From: Falsigemmobacter faecalis
Lineage (GTDB): Bacteria; Pseudomonadota; Alphaproteobacteria; Rhodobacterales; Rhodobacteraceae
NCBI RefSeq assembly: GCF_003863335.1
Contig: NZ_RRAZ01000008.1
Coordinates: 96,720 to 160,719, forward strand
Direction of reading: 5' to 3'
DNA: 64,000 bases
Shown here: positions 57,064 to 64,000 of the stretch, one piece after another
How positions within the stretch are numbered: the stretch's first letter is position 1
How the letters are laid out: each line of letters begins with the position of its first letter
The notes under the pieces: model-generated
Databases searched by the model: none
Seen by the model: only the letters and a program-made list of their open reading frames with translations
Told to the model about the DNA's origin: nothing
Made by a program: the position numbers and the translations under genes

Positions 57064-58176
57064 TCAGAACGTCGGATCAGATCCCTGGCTGGCGCCCCGC
57101 GGCCAGAGAACCCCGGCATCTGCCTGCGAAAGCTGTGCCACGCCGGTCAGCGCCATCGCGACCTCAAGTTCTGCCCGCAGGATCGACAGCATATGCGCGA
57201 CCCCTGCCGCACCGCCGAGGCTCAGCGCATGCAGCTGAGGGCGGCCGATCATCACCGCCGTGGCACCGAGTGCCAGGGCCTTCAGCACATCTGTCCCGCG
57301 CCGCAGTCCGCCATCGCAGATCACCGGAATCCGGCCCCCAAGGGCTGTGGCGATCCGCGGCAGGGCTTCTGCGGTGGCGGGCAGCGTATCGAGCACCCGC
57401 CCGCCATGGTTTGAGACCACGATCCCCGCCGCCCCGGCTTCTGCCGCCACAACCGCATCCTCCGGCGTCATAATGCCTTTGACCAGAACCGGCAGGCGGC
57501 TCTCTGTGATCAGCCAGTGCAGATCCTCCCACCGGGGCGCCTGGTCGAGCAGGCCCAGAAAAGTCACGGCCCGCCCGGGCTTTGCAAGGATCTCAGCGCG
57601 CTTCATACCGTCGAGGTTCACGGCCCGCAGCCCCTCGGGCAGGCGAAAGCCGGCGCGGACCTCTGCGTTGCGAAACCCATTGACCGGGGCGTCAAGGGTG
57701 ACCACCAGGGCGCGGTAGCCCGCCGCCTCAGCGCGGCGCATGAGCTGCAGCGTATCGGCGCGGCGCGGCTGCATATAAAGCTGAAACCACAGCGGCCCCT
57801 GCGCACGGGAAGCGATCTCTTCGAGAGAAAGTCCGGCCTCGGTTGAGACGGTCATCACCGCCTCAGCGGCAGCGGCCCCCAGGGCCGTCGCATGTTCGCC
57901 GTCCGGATGGGCCAGAGCGTGAAAGGCCACCGGCGCAAGGATCAGGGGATGCGCGAGCCGCAGCCCCAGCAGCTCCAGCGCGGTGGAGGCGCCGCGCATA
58001 TCCCTCAGGACCCGCCCTGACAGCCGGATGGCCTGCCAGGCGCTGGCATTGGCCTGCTGCGTCAGCCCGTCCGCCGCCGCCCCGTCGATATAGGCGCGGC
58101 GGTCTTCCGGCAGGATCAAAGCCGCATGGCGGGCATAATCGGCCAGCGAGACCACATCGGGGGGGATCTGCGCCAT
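57064..58176 (-). CDS. FMN-dependent alpha-hydroxy-acid oxidase/dehydrogenase
   Basis: The protein has 370 residues in a TIM barrel. FMN- and substrate-binding motifs are LILAPVAFHALAHPDGE, WFQLYMQPRR, VVTLDAPVNGFRN and the catalytic VSNHGGRVLDTLPATAEALP. They are followed by VICDGGLRRGTDVLKALALG. It oxidises a 2-hydroxy acid (lactate, glycolate or mandelate type) to the 2-oxo acid. It lies 5 bases after the PiuC-type gene and may be in the iron-responsive unit. Confidence 0.9.
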   Translation of the reverse strand: MAQIPPDVVSLADYARHAALILPEDRRAYIDGAAADGLTQQANASAWQAIRLSGRVLRDMRGASTALELLGLRLAHPLILAPVAFHALAHPDGEHATALGAAAAEAVMTVSTEAGLSLEEIASRAQGPLWFQLYMQPRRADTLQLMRRAEAAGYRALVVTLDAPVNGFRNAEVRAGFRLPEGLRAVNLDGMKRAEILAKPGRAVTFLGLLDQAPRWEDLHWLITESRLPVLVKGIMTPEDAVVAAEAGAAGIVVSNHGGRVLDTLPATAEALPRIATALGGRIPVICDGGLRRGTDVLKALALGATAVMIGRPQLHALSLGGAAGVAHMLSILRAELEVAMALTGVAQLSQADAGVLWPRGASQGSDPTF

Positions 58177-58181
58177 GCCGC

Positions 58182-58865
58182 TCAGATCTCGGCCCAGGCG
58201 CGGATGAGGTTGTGATAATGCGCCGTCAGCCCGGTGGCGGCCGGATCATCATCGGGCACCAGACTGCGCACCCGCATGATGCTCTGGTCGAGATCATAAA
58301 GCATATGGCGCTGCCAGTCGTCGCGGATCATCGACTGCGCCCAGAAGAAAGAGCCCCAGCGGGAGCCGCGGGTGACCGGGGTGACCGAATGCAGCGAGGT
58401 CGCCGGATAGACCACCGCGTGACCTGCGGGAAGCTTGACCGCATGGCTGCCGTAGGTGTCATGCACGACCAGCTCGCCACCGTCATATTCGTCCGGATCA
58501 CTCAGAAAGACGGTGGTGGAGACATCGGTCCGGATGCGCTGCGCGGTGCCCGGCACCACCCGGATCGAGCCGTCGACATGCGCACCAAAGGTCATGCCCG
58601 GGTCATAGCGGTTGAACATCGGCGGCAGCACATGCAGCGGCAGCGCGGCGGAGGAATAGACCGCACTGCGGCCAAGCGCGCGCAGGATCACGGCACTTAA
58701 CTCAGCGGCCAGAGGAGTGTCCTGCGGAACCTGAAGATTGTGCTTGACCACCGCCGCCTGATCGCCCGCCGTGGAACGGCCATCGATCCACTCGGTCTGC
58801 TCAAGCACCTGGCGCAGATAAGCCACCTCTTCTTTTGTCAGCAGATCCGGGATGGTCACAAGCAT
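58182..58865 (-). CDS. PiuC/YbiX-type Fe(II)/2-oxoglutarate-dependent dioxygenase
   Basis: The protein has 227 residues. The double-stranded beta-helix has the iron ligands His and Asp in FGAHVDGSIRVV and the distal His in TSLHSVTPVTRGSR. YDGGELVVHDTYG is a family signature. Such proteins commonly accompany TonB siderophore receptors, as here (the receptor is 122 bases upstream), and are often iron-repressed. The oxidised substrate is not established. Confidence 0.92.
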   Translation of the reverse strand: MLVTIPDLLTKEEVAYLRQVLEQTEWIDGRSTAGDQAAVVKHNLQVPQDTPLAAELSAVILRALGRSAVYSSAALPLHVLPPMFNRYDPGMTFGAHVDGSIRVVPGTAQRIRTDVSTTVFLSDPDEYDGGELVVHDTYGSHAVKLPAGHAVVYPATSLHSVTPVTRGSRWGSFFWAQSMIRDDWQRHMLYDLDQSIMRVRSLVPDDDPAATGLTAHYHNLIRAWAEI

Positions 58866-58938
58866 GGCAGGCCCCTTTGGCAGAGGGTCTGGCGTAACGT
58901 GCAGCCCCCCTGCGCTGTTGTTTGTTCATCGAAATGCA

Positions 58939-58968
58939 CCGGGGGCGGCAGTCTCCTTTCGCCCCCGG
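58939..58968. terminator. GC-rich hairpin after the TonB receptor gene
   Basis: CCGGGGGCG and CGCCCCCGG form a 9-base stem with a 12-base loop between the TonB-receptor stop and the PiuC start. There is no T-run. It could partly terminate transcription or protect the receptor mRNA. Confidence 0.45.
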
Positions 58969-58987
58969 ATTCTCTTAGTCCGTCGCG

Positions 58988-61225
58988 TCAGAAGCGGTAG
59001 TCAAGCTTCGCCGTGATGCTGCGCCCCGGCGCGCGATTGGCAAAGAGGCCCACATGCGAGGCATCGTAAAGCCGCTCGTCGAAGACGTTATTGACGTTGA
59101 TCTGCAGGGCCGTGTTCTGCGCCACCTGGAAAGAGGCCATGGCATCAAAGCGCCATTGCGAAGGCAGAACGGCGGTATTATCGGTGGTCAGGTAGCGCCT
59201 GTCGGTAAAGGTCGCCCCGCCGCCCAGCGTCACGCGGTCGGTGACCTGATAGGTCGACCAGAGGCTGAAGCCATGCTTGCCGACGAATTGCAGCGCATTG
59301 CCGTCATCGGCGCGGGTGCCGCCCGAATTGATCCATTTCGCATCCGTATAGGTATATCCGGCCGAAATGCCCCAGCGGTCATTGATCTCTCCCGCCACGC
59401 CCAGCTCAATCCCCTGCGCGCGGCTTTTCCCGGCCAGCGCGACCCCTGCCCCGGTGACCGGATCGGTCACCCGCGCGTTGGTTTTCTCGGTGCGAAAGAG
59501 CGCCGCAGAGAGCAGCAGGCGCTGGTCATAAAGCTCCCACTTGGTGCCCAGCTCGAAGCTGCGGTTCTTTTCGGGATCAAGGTTGACGTTGCCCGCCGAA
59601 AGCGTGCAGGCCGAGGCCCCATCCGCGCCGCCCGCCATGCCTGCGCATTCCCCCGAGGGGTTCGTCGAGGTGCCAAAGCTGACATAGGCCATGCCATGGG
59701 GCGCGATTTTATAGCTCACCCCGGCGGAATAGTTCAGCATGGTGTCAACATTGCGCCGCGTGCCGTCGCTGACCTCATAGCGGTCATAACGAAGCCCCAG
59801 ATCAAGCGTCCATTTCTCGCTCAGCGTCATGCTGTCGAAAAGATAAAGCGCCGAAGTGTCGGTTTTGACAAAGGGATTCCAGGTCGTCCAGGTCAGCGGC
59901 GTGCCGGTGACCGGCAGGTAAGGATTGGGGTTGGAGATCGAGGTCACCCCCACCGCCGGAGACCCGGTGGAGGCGCGCGCGCGCATCCGCTCCCGCGAGA
60001 CCTCCACCCCGAGGGCGTAGTTGTGCTTCAGCGATCCGGTCTGCCCCTCTCCGGTCAGCACGCTGTGAAAGGCAACGGCCGAATTCTGACGGTTGCCCGA
60101 GCGCAGATCGCGCTGCACCCGATCCTCCGTCGGGCTTTGCGCCGCCCCTGTGACCACCGTGGGGCGGCTGACGATATAGTCCTGCTCAGAGCCGATGACC
60201 GCCAGCGTCGAAGTCCAGGTCAGGCCGGGGCGAAGCTCGGTCTCCAGCTTCACCTGGGCGCTGGAGTTGGTCACCCTGCGGTAATCGCGCAGCGCCGAGC
60301 CGTAAAACGCCTCCTTCGCCGCCAGCTCAATCGGCCGCCAGGGATCCGCTTTCGTCCCCGAGCCAAAGCTTAGCCCCCCGTTCAACGCCGGGCGATAGCC
60401 CGCGCTGCCCATCGGCACCCCCAGATCCGGCGTGGAATCGGAGCGGCTGTGATAGAGGTTCAGCGACAGTTTCGACGCGCCAAAGCGTTTGGCCAGCGCA
60501 AAAGCGATCCCGCGCCGGTCGTCTTTCAGCACATCGCGCCCCGGCACCCCGCCGTCCTGCACCATCAGATTAAGCCGCGCCGCCAGACCGCCGCCCAGAT
60601 CAAAGTTGCCGTCATAGCTGAGCCGCTTCTGGCCGGCATTGCCGAGCGTGCCCGAGGCATGCTGAAAGTTCTCGCCCTCACGTGCCTGTTTTGACACCAG
60701 ATTGATCGAGCCCCCGGTCGCGCCGCGCCCCGAATAGGTGCCGCCCGGCCCCTTGGCCACTTCGACGGATTCGGTGGCAAAAGCCTCCTGCGAGGTGCGG
60801 CCCAGGTTGCGCACCCCGTCGATCATCATATCGGTCGCCGCCTGATAGCCGCGCACATAGGGCCGGTCGCCCATCGGCGTGCCCCCCTCACCCGAGCCGA
60901 GCGTGATCCCCGGGGTGGTGCGCAGCACCTCCAGCACCGAGGTGGCATTGCGCTCTTCCATCTCTTTTTGGGTGATCACCGCGATGGTTTTCGGCGTCTC
61001 TGCCAGCGGTTTACGCAGCTTGGGCGAGGAGCCGAATGTGGTGCGATAGCCACTGGCCGCTTCGCCCCCTGCCCCGCCGCTGAGGCGAACCTCATCCAGC
61101 AGCACCGTGCCCTCCTGGGCCATGGCAGGCATCCCCGCCGCCAGTGCGCTGACCGCGATCACCGGCAAAAGGCCCAGTGTGGGCAGCATGCGTGATCCCG
61201 TCACGCCACGGTCATCATTGGTCAT
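58988..61225 (-). CDS. TonB-dependent siderophore receptor
   Basis: The protein has 745 residues from ATG 61223-61225; the longer frame to 61363 crosses the promoter region. The signal peptide includes LGLLPVIAVSALAAGMPAMA. The plug domain is marked by AVITQKEMEERNATSVLEVL and RPYVRGYQAATDMMIDGVRN. The 22-strand barrel ends NNVFDERLYDASHVGLFANR and a final aromatic residue (KLDYRF). It imports ferric siderophores across the outer membrane with TonB energy. Confidence 0.93.
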   Translation of the reverse strand: MTNDDRGVTGSRMLPTLGLLPVIAVSALAAGMPAMAQEGTVLLDEVRLSGGAGGEAASGYRTTFGSSPKLRKPLAETPKTIAVITQKEMEERNATSVLEVLRTTPGITLGSGEGGTPMGDRPYVRGYQAATDMMIDGVRNLGRTSQEAFATESVEVAKGPGGTYSGRGATGGSINLVSKQAREGENFQHASGTLGNAGQKRLSYDGNFDLGGGLAARLNLMVQDGGVPGRDVLKDDRRGIAFALAKRFGASKLSLNLYHSRSDSTPDLGVPMGSAGYRPALNGGLSFGSGTKADPWRPIELAAKEAFYGSALRDYRRVTNSSAQVKLETELRPGLTWTSTLAVIGSEQDYIVSRPTVVTGAAQSPTEDRVQRDLRSGNRQNSAVAFHSVLTGEGQTGSLKHNYALGVEVSRERMRARASTGSPAVGVTSISNPNPYLPVTGTPLTWTTWNPFVKTDTSALYLFDSMTLSEKWTLDLGLRYDRYEVSDGTRRNVDTMLNYSAGVSYKIAPHGMAYVSFGTSTNPSGECAGMAGGADGASACTLSAGNVNLDPEKNRSFELGTKWELYDQRLLLSAALFRTEKTNARVTDPVTGAGVALAGKSRAQGIELGVAGEINDRWGISAGYTYTDAKWINSGGTRADDGNALQFVGKHGFSLWSTYQVTDRVTLGGGATFTDRRYLTTDNTAVLPSQWRFDAMASFQVAQNTALQINVNNVFDERLYDASHVGLFANRAPGRSITAKLDYRF

Positions 61226-61343
61226 CTCTGGGCGTCGCACAGCAATTCTCCTTGGCTGTCCCCTTCCGGGCGCAACGGCGAACCATCGCAACCCGCTGGC
61301 TTGCCCGGAGGCTGGCTGTGCATATCGCCCTCTTTGAGGGTAT

Positions 61344-61370
61344 GTGATAAAATTTGTCAACAATTATCAC
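61344..61370. promoter_or_regulatory. Fur-box-like inverted repeat upstream of TonB receptor
   Basis: GTGATAA (61344-61350) and TTATCAC (61364-61370) form a perfect 7-base inverted repeat around A/T-rich DNA, and the minus strand contains TTGACA (61354-61359). Its A/T-rich GATAAT-like arms and place 119 bases upstream of an iron receptor fit a Fur- or Irr-type site. Confidence 0.5.
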
Positions 61371-61669
61371 GCACCCGTTAGTGCTCTTTCAGGCCGCCGC
61401 GCTAAAATTCGCACGCGCGCCGCGAAAGGCTTTCAAAACCTCCGCCCGGCACCTTCTGAGCTGACGAGCTGCCAGGCCTCCCTTCCCGGTCAGATCGCAG
61501 GCTTTGCGGTTTGTTAACTTAAACGAGGCAGGCTGCTGCACCAAAGGACGAGTGCGGGACGACAGAAGGTTCGGGGCAAGGCAGAACTGCCTGCGCGACA
61601 CCGAAGACCGGATGTAAAGCCCGCTCAGTCCGATCGGACTGGCGTAATTTTCTGCAGGATGGAGTGAAG

Positions 61670-62740
61670 ATGACCTCTCTCAGCATGGGCCTCAGCCCGG
61701 TATCCCCGGTGGTTCTCGGCGCACAAATCGGCGCGGGCTGGCGCCCGGATGCGCTTTCGCCGGTCTTTCGCGCGGGCGGATTTGATCCGGCGGCCCATCG
61801 GCTCTGGCAGGAGCATACCGGCGTGACACCGGCCATGGCAGCGGGGCAAACCATCGGGCGGCTGCGTTCGGCCAGCGGCAGCCTGCTGGCACTGCAGCCC
61901 ACCCCGGCGGCGCGTCCGCTGCTGGTGCGCTGGCCAAAAGGCGGGCGGCGCAATCTGATGCCCGGGCAGACCGAGGCGCCTTCCACGGGGGTCAACTGGG
62001 ACGGCTATGGGGTCGATCTCATCGACGGTGCGCTGACCGAAAAAGCCGTTGCGACAGAGCATAATGCCTTTGTGCGCCAGATGGTGCCTTTTGGTCCGGT
62101 CGGAACAGCGGCCACGATCAGCATGACGGCGCGACGCGGAGCGGCTTTTGTGCTGCAGATCGCGCTTGGATCCCAATGGTTTGGCTCGGCCAAATTCGCC
62201 AATTTTAACCTTGAGACGGGCACCGCCCGCGCAACGGGCTGCACCACCAGCATCACCCCCGAGGGCGAAGGCTGGCTGATCTCTCTGACGGCAACGACCA
62301 CGGCCGAGCCTGGCTCAGGCGCGCCCTTTGCCATCGCGCTGGTCAACAACAATCCCGAAGCCGCCCGGGTTCCGGCCTATGCCGGGATTGAGGGACGCGG
62401 GCTGCAGATCGGCCGGATCAACATCAACATCGGCGCGCGGGCCGGATACCAGCGGGTGATATCAGCGACCGAGATCACTGAGACCGGAGTGCCCGACCGC
62501 TGGCATCTGCTCGACGACGGCGACAGCCTGCCGGTCGTTCTCCCCGCAGGGGGCTATGAGCTGGCCTTCGTGACCCATCTCGGCGCGGTCAGCTATACGT
62601 CAGTCACCTCAGATGGCACGGCGGGGATTGATGTTCTGCGCGCGGATCGCCTGGCGGATGTGCTGATCAAGGCAGGAAGTCTGAGCACGCCTGAAAAGGC
62701 AGCTCTCGAGACCTATTGGCACGCAAAGCATACCCTGTGA
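61670..62740 (+). CDS. Unrecognised protein with phage tail/head-fibre-like features
   Basis: The protein has 356 residues from ATG 61670, with GGAG upstream. A beta-rich central part (GYGVDLIDGALTEKAVATEH, GTARATGCTTSITPEGEGW) resembles the carbohydrate-module-like domains of phage head-fibre and tail proteins. The ending STPEKAALETYWHAKHTL resembles the last helix of such proteins in alphaproteobacterial prophages. No other phage genes are present, so it may be a solitary moron or prophage relic. Confidence 0.5.
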   Translation: MTSLSMGLSPVSPVVLGAQIGAGWRPDALSPVFRAGGFDPAAHRLWQEHTGVTPAMAAGQTIGRLRSASGSLLALQPTPAARPLLVRWPKGGRRNLMPGQTEAPSTGVNWDGYGVDLIDGALTEKAVATEHNAFVRQMVPFGPVGTAATISMTARRGAAFVLQIALGSQWFGSAKFANFNLETGTARATGCTTSITPEGEGWLISLTATTTAEPGSGAPFAIALVNNNPEAARVPAYAGIEGRGLQIGRININIGARAGYQRVISATEITETGVPDRWHLLDDGDSLPVVLPAGGYELAFVTHLGAVSYTSVTSDGTAGIDVLRADRLADVLIKAGSLSTPEKAALETYWHAKHTL

Positions 62741-63188
62741 TCCCCTGAGCGGGCACAGCGACAGACCGGAAACCTCGCCGCCGGTGCCAGATATGCGTTC
62801 TGCCCCCCCTGTCGGGGTCGGCAGGCAAAGGAGCGGCGCGCGGTGACAATGTGATCTGCGCTGAAGCCCGGGGTGATCGCAGCCTCCGTTCTGAAAGCCT
62901 GTCGCTTTCAGTATCCTGCCGGAACCAGCCGGCGATCCGTCCGGGAAATCACCAATCATTCGGCAGCGGCTTGAACGGGACGCAGGCACTCTTCAGCGTC
63001 CTCACAAACATTTCGGCCATGGCATCGCATCATGATTGAGCCGGCGTATTGCGCACGAAGGGCGCTCAGGCAGTGTCCATCGCTTAGGTGTTTGATCCCA
63101 CGGTTTGAGGCTGTGATCCTTTCGCAGGAATGGAAGGATGTCCTATGGGACAAATTCGTCATGGAAGCGCCACGATCGAGCCATGGCA

Positions 63189-63214
63189 CGCCATTGGTCC
63201 GAGTGACCATGGCG
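63189..63214. repeat. Hairpin insert 1 in IS481 transposase frame
   Basis: CGCCATTGGTC and GACCATGGCG pair around CGAGT with one bulged base. It lies after the GSAT codons, where IS481 proteins normally continue TTHAVRAA. Confidence 0.55.
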
Positions 63215-63243
63215 AGGGCAGGCCGTGCGAGCAGCAATACTGA

Positions 63244-63276
63244 GGGCCTGCCCGCCATCGGCTCAACGGCAGGCCC
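63244..63276. repeat. Hairpin insert 2 in IS481 transposase frame
   Basis: GGGCCTGCC and GGCAGGCCC form a perfect 9-base stem around the 15-base loop CGCCATCGGCTCAAC. It lies within what should be the AAIQRSQ codons. Confidence 0.65.
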
Positions 63277-63298
63277 GAATGATCGCAGGACGAAAACC

Positions 63299-63324
63299 TG
63301 CCTGCCATTGGCCCAAAGGCAGCC
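63299..63324. repeat. Hairpin insert 3 in IS481 transposase frame
   Basis: CTGCC and GGCAG pair around TGCCATTGGCCCAAA, which carries the same CCATTGG core as inserts 1 and 4. Confidence 0.5.
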
Positions 63325-63840
63325 TTGAGGGCTCGCGGAGCTGAGCAGGGACTTCGGGATTCATCCGAAGACGGTTGCGAAGTGGCGCAAACGATCCTCG
63401 GCAGAGGAGCGCAGACGGGACCGAAGGAGCCCCGTTCGACGATGCTATCCGAGGGCGAGGAGACCATCGTCATGCCTTCCGGCGCCATACTTTACGGCTG
63501 CTGGACGACTGCCTCTATGCCCTGCAGCCGAGCCTCCCGCATCTCAGCAGATCGGCCCTTCATCGCTGTTTGCAGAGACATGAGATTTCAAGACCGGAGG
63601 ATGTCAGCGGCGACAAGCCCAGGCAGCAGACGTTCAAGCGCACTCCGATCGGCTTCTTCTATGTCGACATCGCCGACGATTGGCTGTATCTCTTTGTGGG
63701 CATTGACCGCACCAGCAGGTTTGCTGTGACCCAACTGATCGAAAAAGCTGATCGCAAGACCGCATGGGAGTTCCTGGAAAACCTCTTGCAGGCAGGGCCC
63801 TGCCGGATCCACACCATCCTCACTGACTGAGCCATTGAGG

Positions 63841-63865
63841 CGCCATTGGTTCAAGCCCAATGGCG
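63841..63865. repeat. Hairpin insert 4 in IS481 transposase frame
   Basis: CGCCATTGG and CCAATGGCG form a perfect 9-base stem around TTCAAGC. It lies between the codons for ILTD and GIQF, where IS481 transposases normally read LTDNGIQF, and it introduces a stop. Confidence 0.65.
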
Positions 63866-64000
63866 AAGGGAATCCAATTCGCAGATCAGCCACGGAACCG
63901 GAACCAGAGCTATTCCCGGCAGATGCGCTTCGACATGATCTGCGAAGCGCACGGCATCGAGCATCGGCGAACGAAGCCCAACCCCCCCTGGAGTTTGGAG

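Larger units (their letters stand above)
63076..64000 (+). mobile_element. Decayed IS481-family insertion sequence, running off the window
   Basis: The left end (GTGTTTGATCC near 63088) is followed by ATG 63145 and GQIRHGSAT. Transposase pieces then appear: DFGIHPKTVAKWRKRSSAEE, FRRHTLRLLDDCLYALQPSL, SALHRCLQRHEISRPEDVSG, PIGFFYVDIADDWLYLFVGI, RKTAWEFLENLL and FDMICEAHGIEHRRTKPN. Frameshifts and stops separate them. Four small hairpin segments interrupt the frame, so it is inactive. The gap 62741-63075 before it shows no gene. Confidence 0.85.

Overview
The window looks like chromosomal or large-replicon DNA from a GC-rich alphaproteobacterium, most likely of the Rhodobacterales (Paracoccus/Rhodobacter-like). 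The reasons are strong third-position G/C use, several TRAP and oligopeptide ABC transporters, FCD-type GntR regulators, RTX/Hint proteins and IS481/IS5-type insertion sequence remnants. No rRNA, tRNA, CRISPR array or replication origin was recognised.

Region 1 (1-11.6 kb) is an intact catabolic island. A left-pointing set encodes a TRAP transporter, 5-oxoprolinase subunits B and C, two GntR regulators, an M20 carbamoylase/amidohydrolase-like enzyme and an M24 creatinase-like hydrolase. The right-pointing arm encodes 5-oxoprolinase subunit A, a D-amino-acid-transaminase-like enzyme and a DapA-like lyase. The set fits uptake and breakdown of a lactam, N-carbamoyl or D-amino-acid type substrate.

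Region 2 (11.9-17.6 kb) is a decayed operon. A TRAP transporter (three genes), type II dehydroquinase and shikimate dehydrogenase, preceded by GntR regulators, carry separate frameshifts or in-frame stops. This is probably a lost quinate/shikimate uptake and catabolism locus.

Region 3 (18.0-23.9 kb) is a compact five-gene cluster of exported proteins. It contains META-type domains, a cysteine-rich protein and a very unusual metallopeptidase-rhodanese fusion. Region 4 (24.4-33.6 kb) has a low-complexity surface protein with 13 GDGT repeats, an IS5-family remnant that truncates a quinone reductase-like gene, and a 1251-residue RTX protein ending in a Hint domain.

Region 5 (33.9-52.3 kb) contains two oligopeptide-type ABC transporters. 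Each is divergent from an XRE-cupin regulator and shares an A/T-rich operator motif with the other. Between them lie a molybdenum aldehyde oxidoreductase (three subunits), an amine-oxidase-like flavoprotein and a RidA protein, which suggests uptake of an amine or peptide-like substrate and its oxidation through imine and aldehyde stages.

Region 6 (52.4-64 kb) holds a polysaccharide flippase, an IS481 remnant, a GGDEF protein, small exported and DUF983 proteins, an FMN alpha-hydroxy-acid oxidase, a PiuC-type dioxygenase with a TonB siderophore receptor, a phage-like protein, and a second decayed IS481 element that runs off the window. Gene-free stretches and the IS remnants carry several families of short hairpin repeats, some of them apparently inserted inside transposase reading frames.
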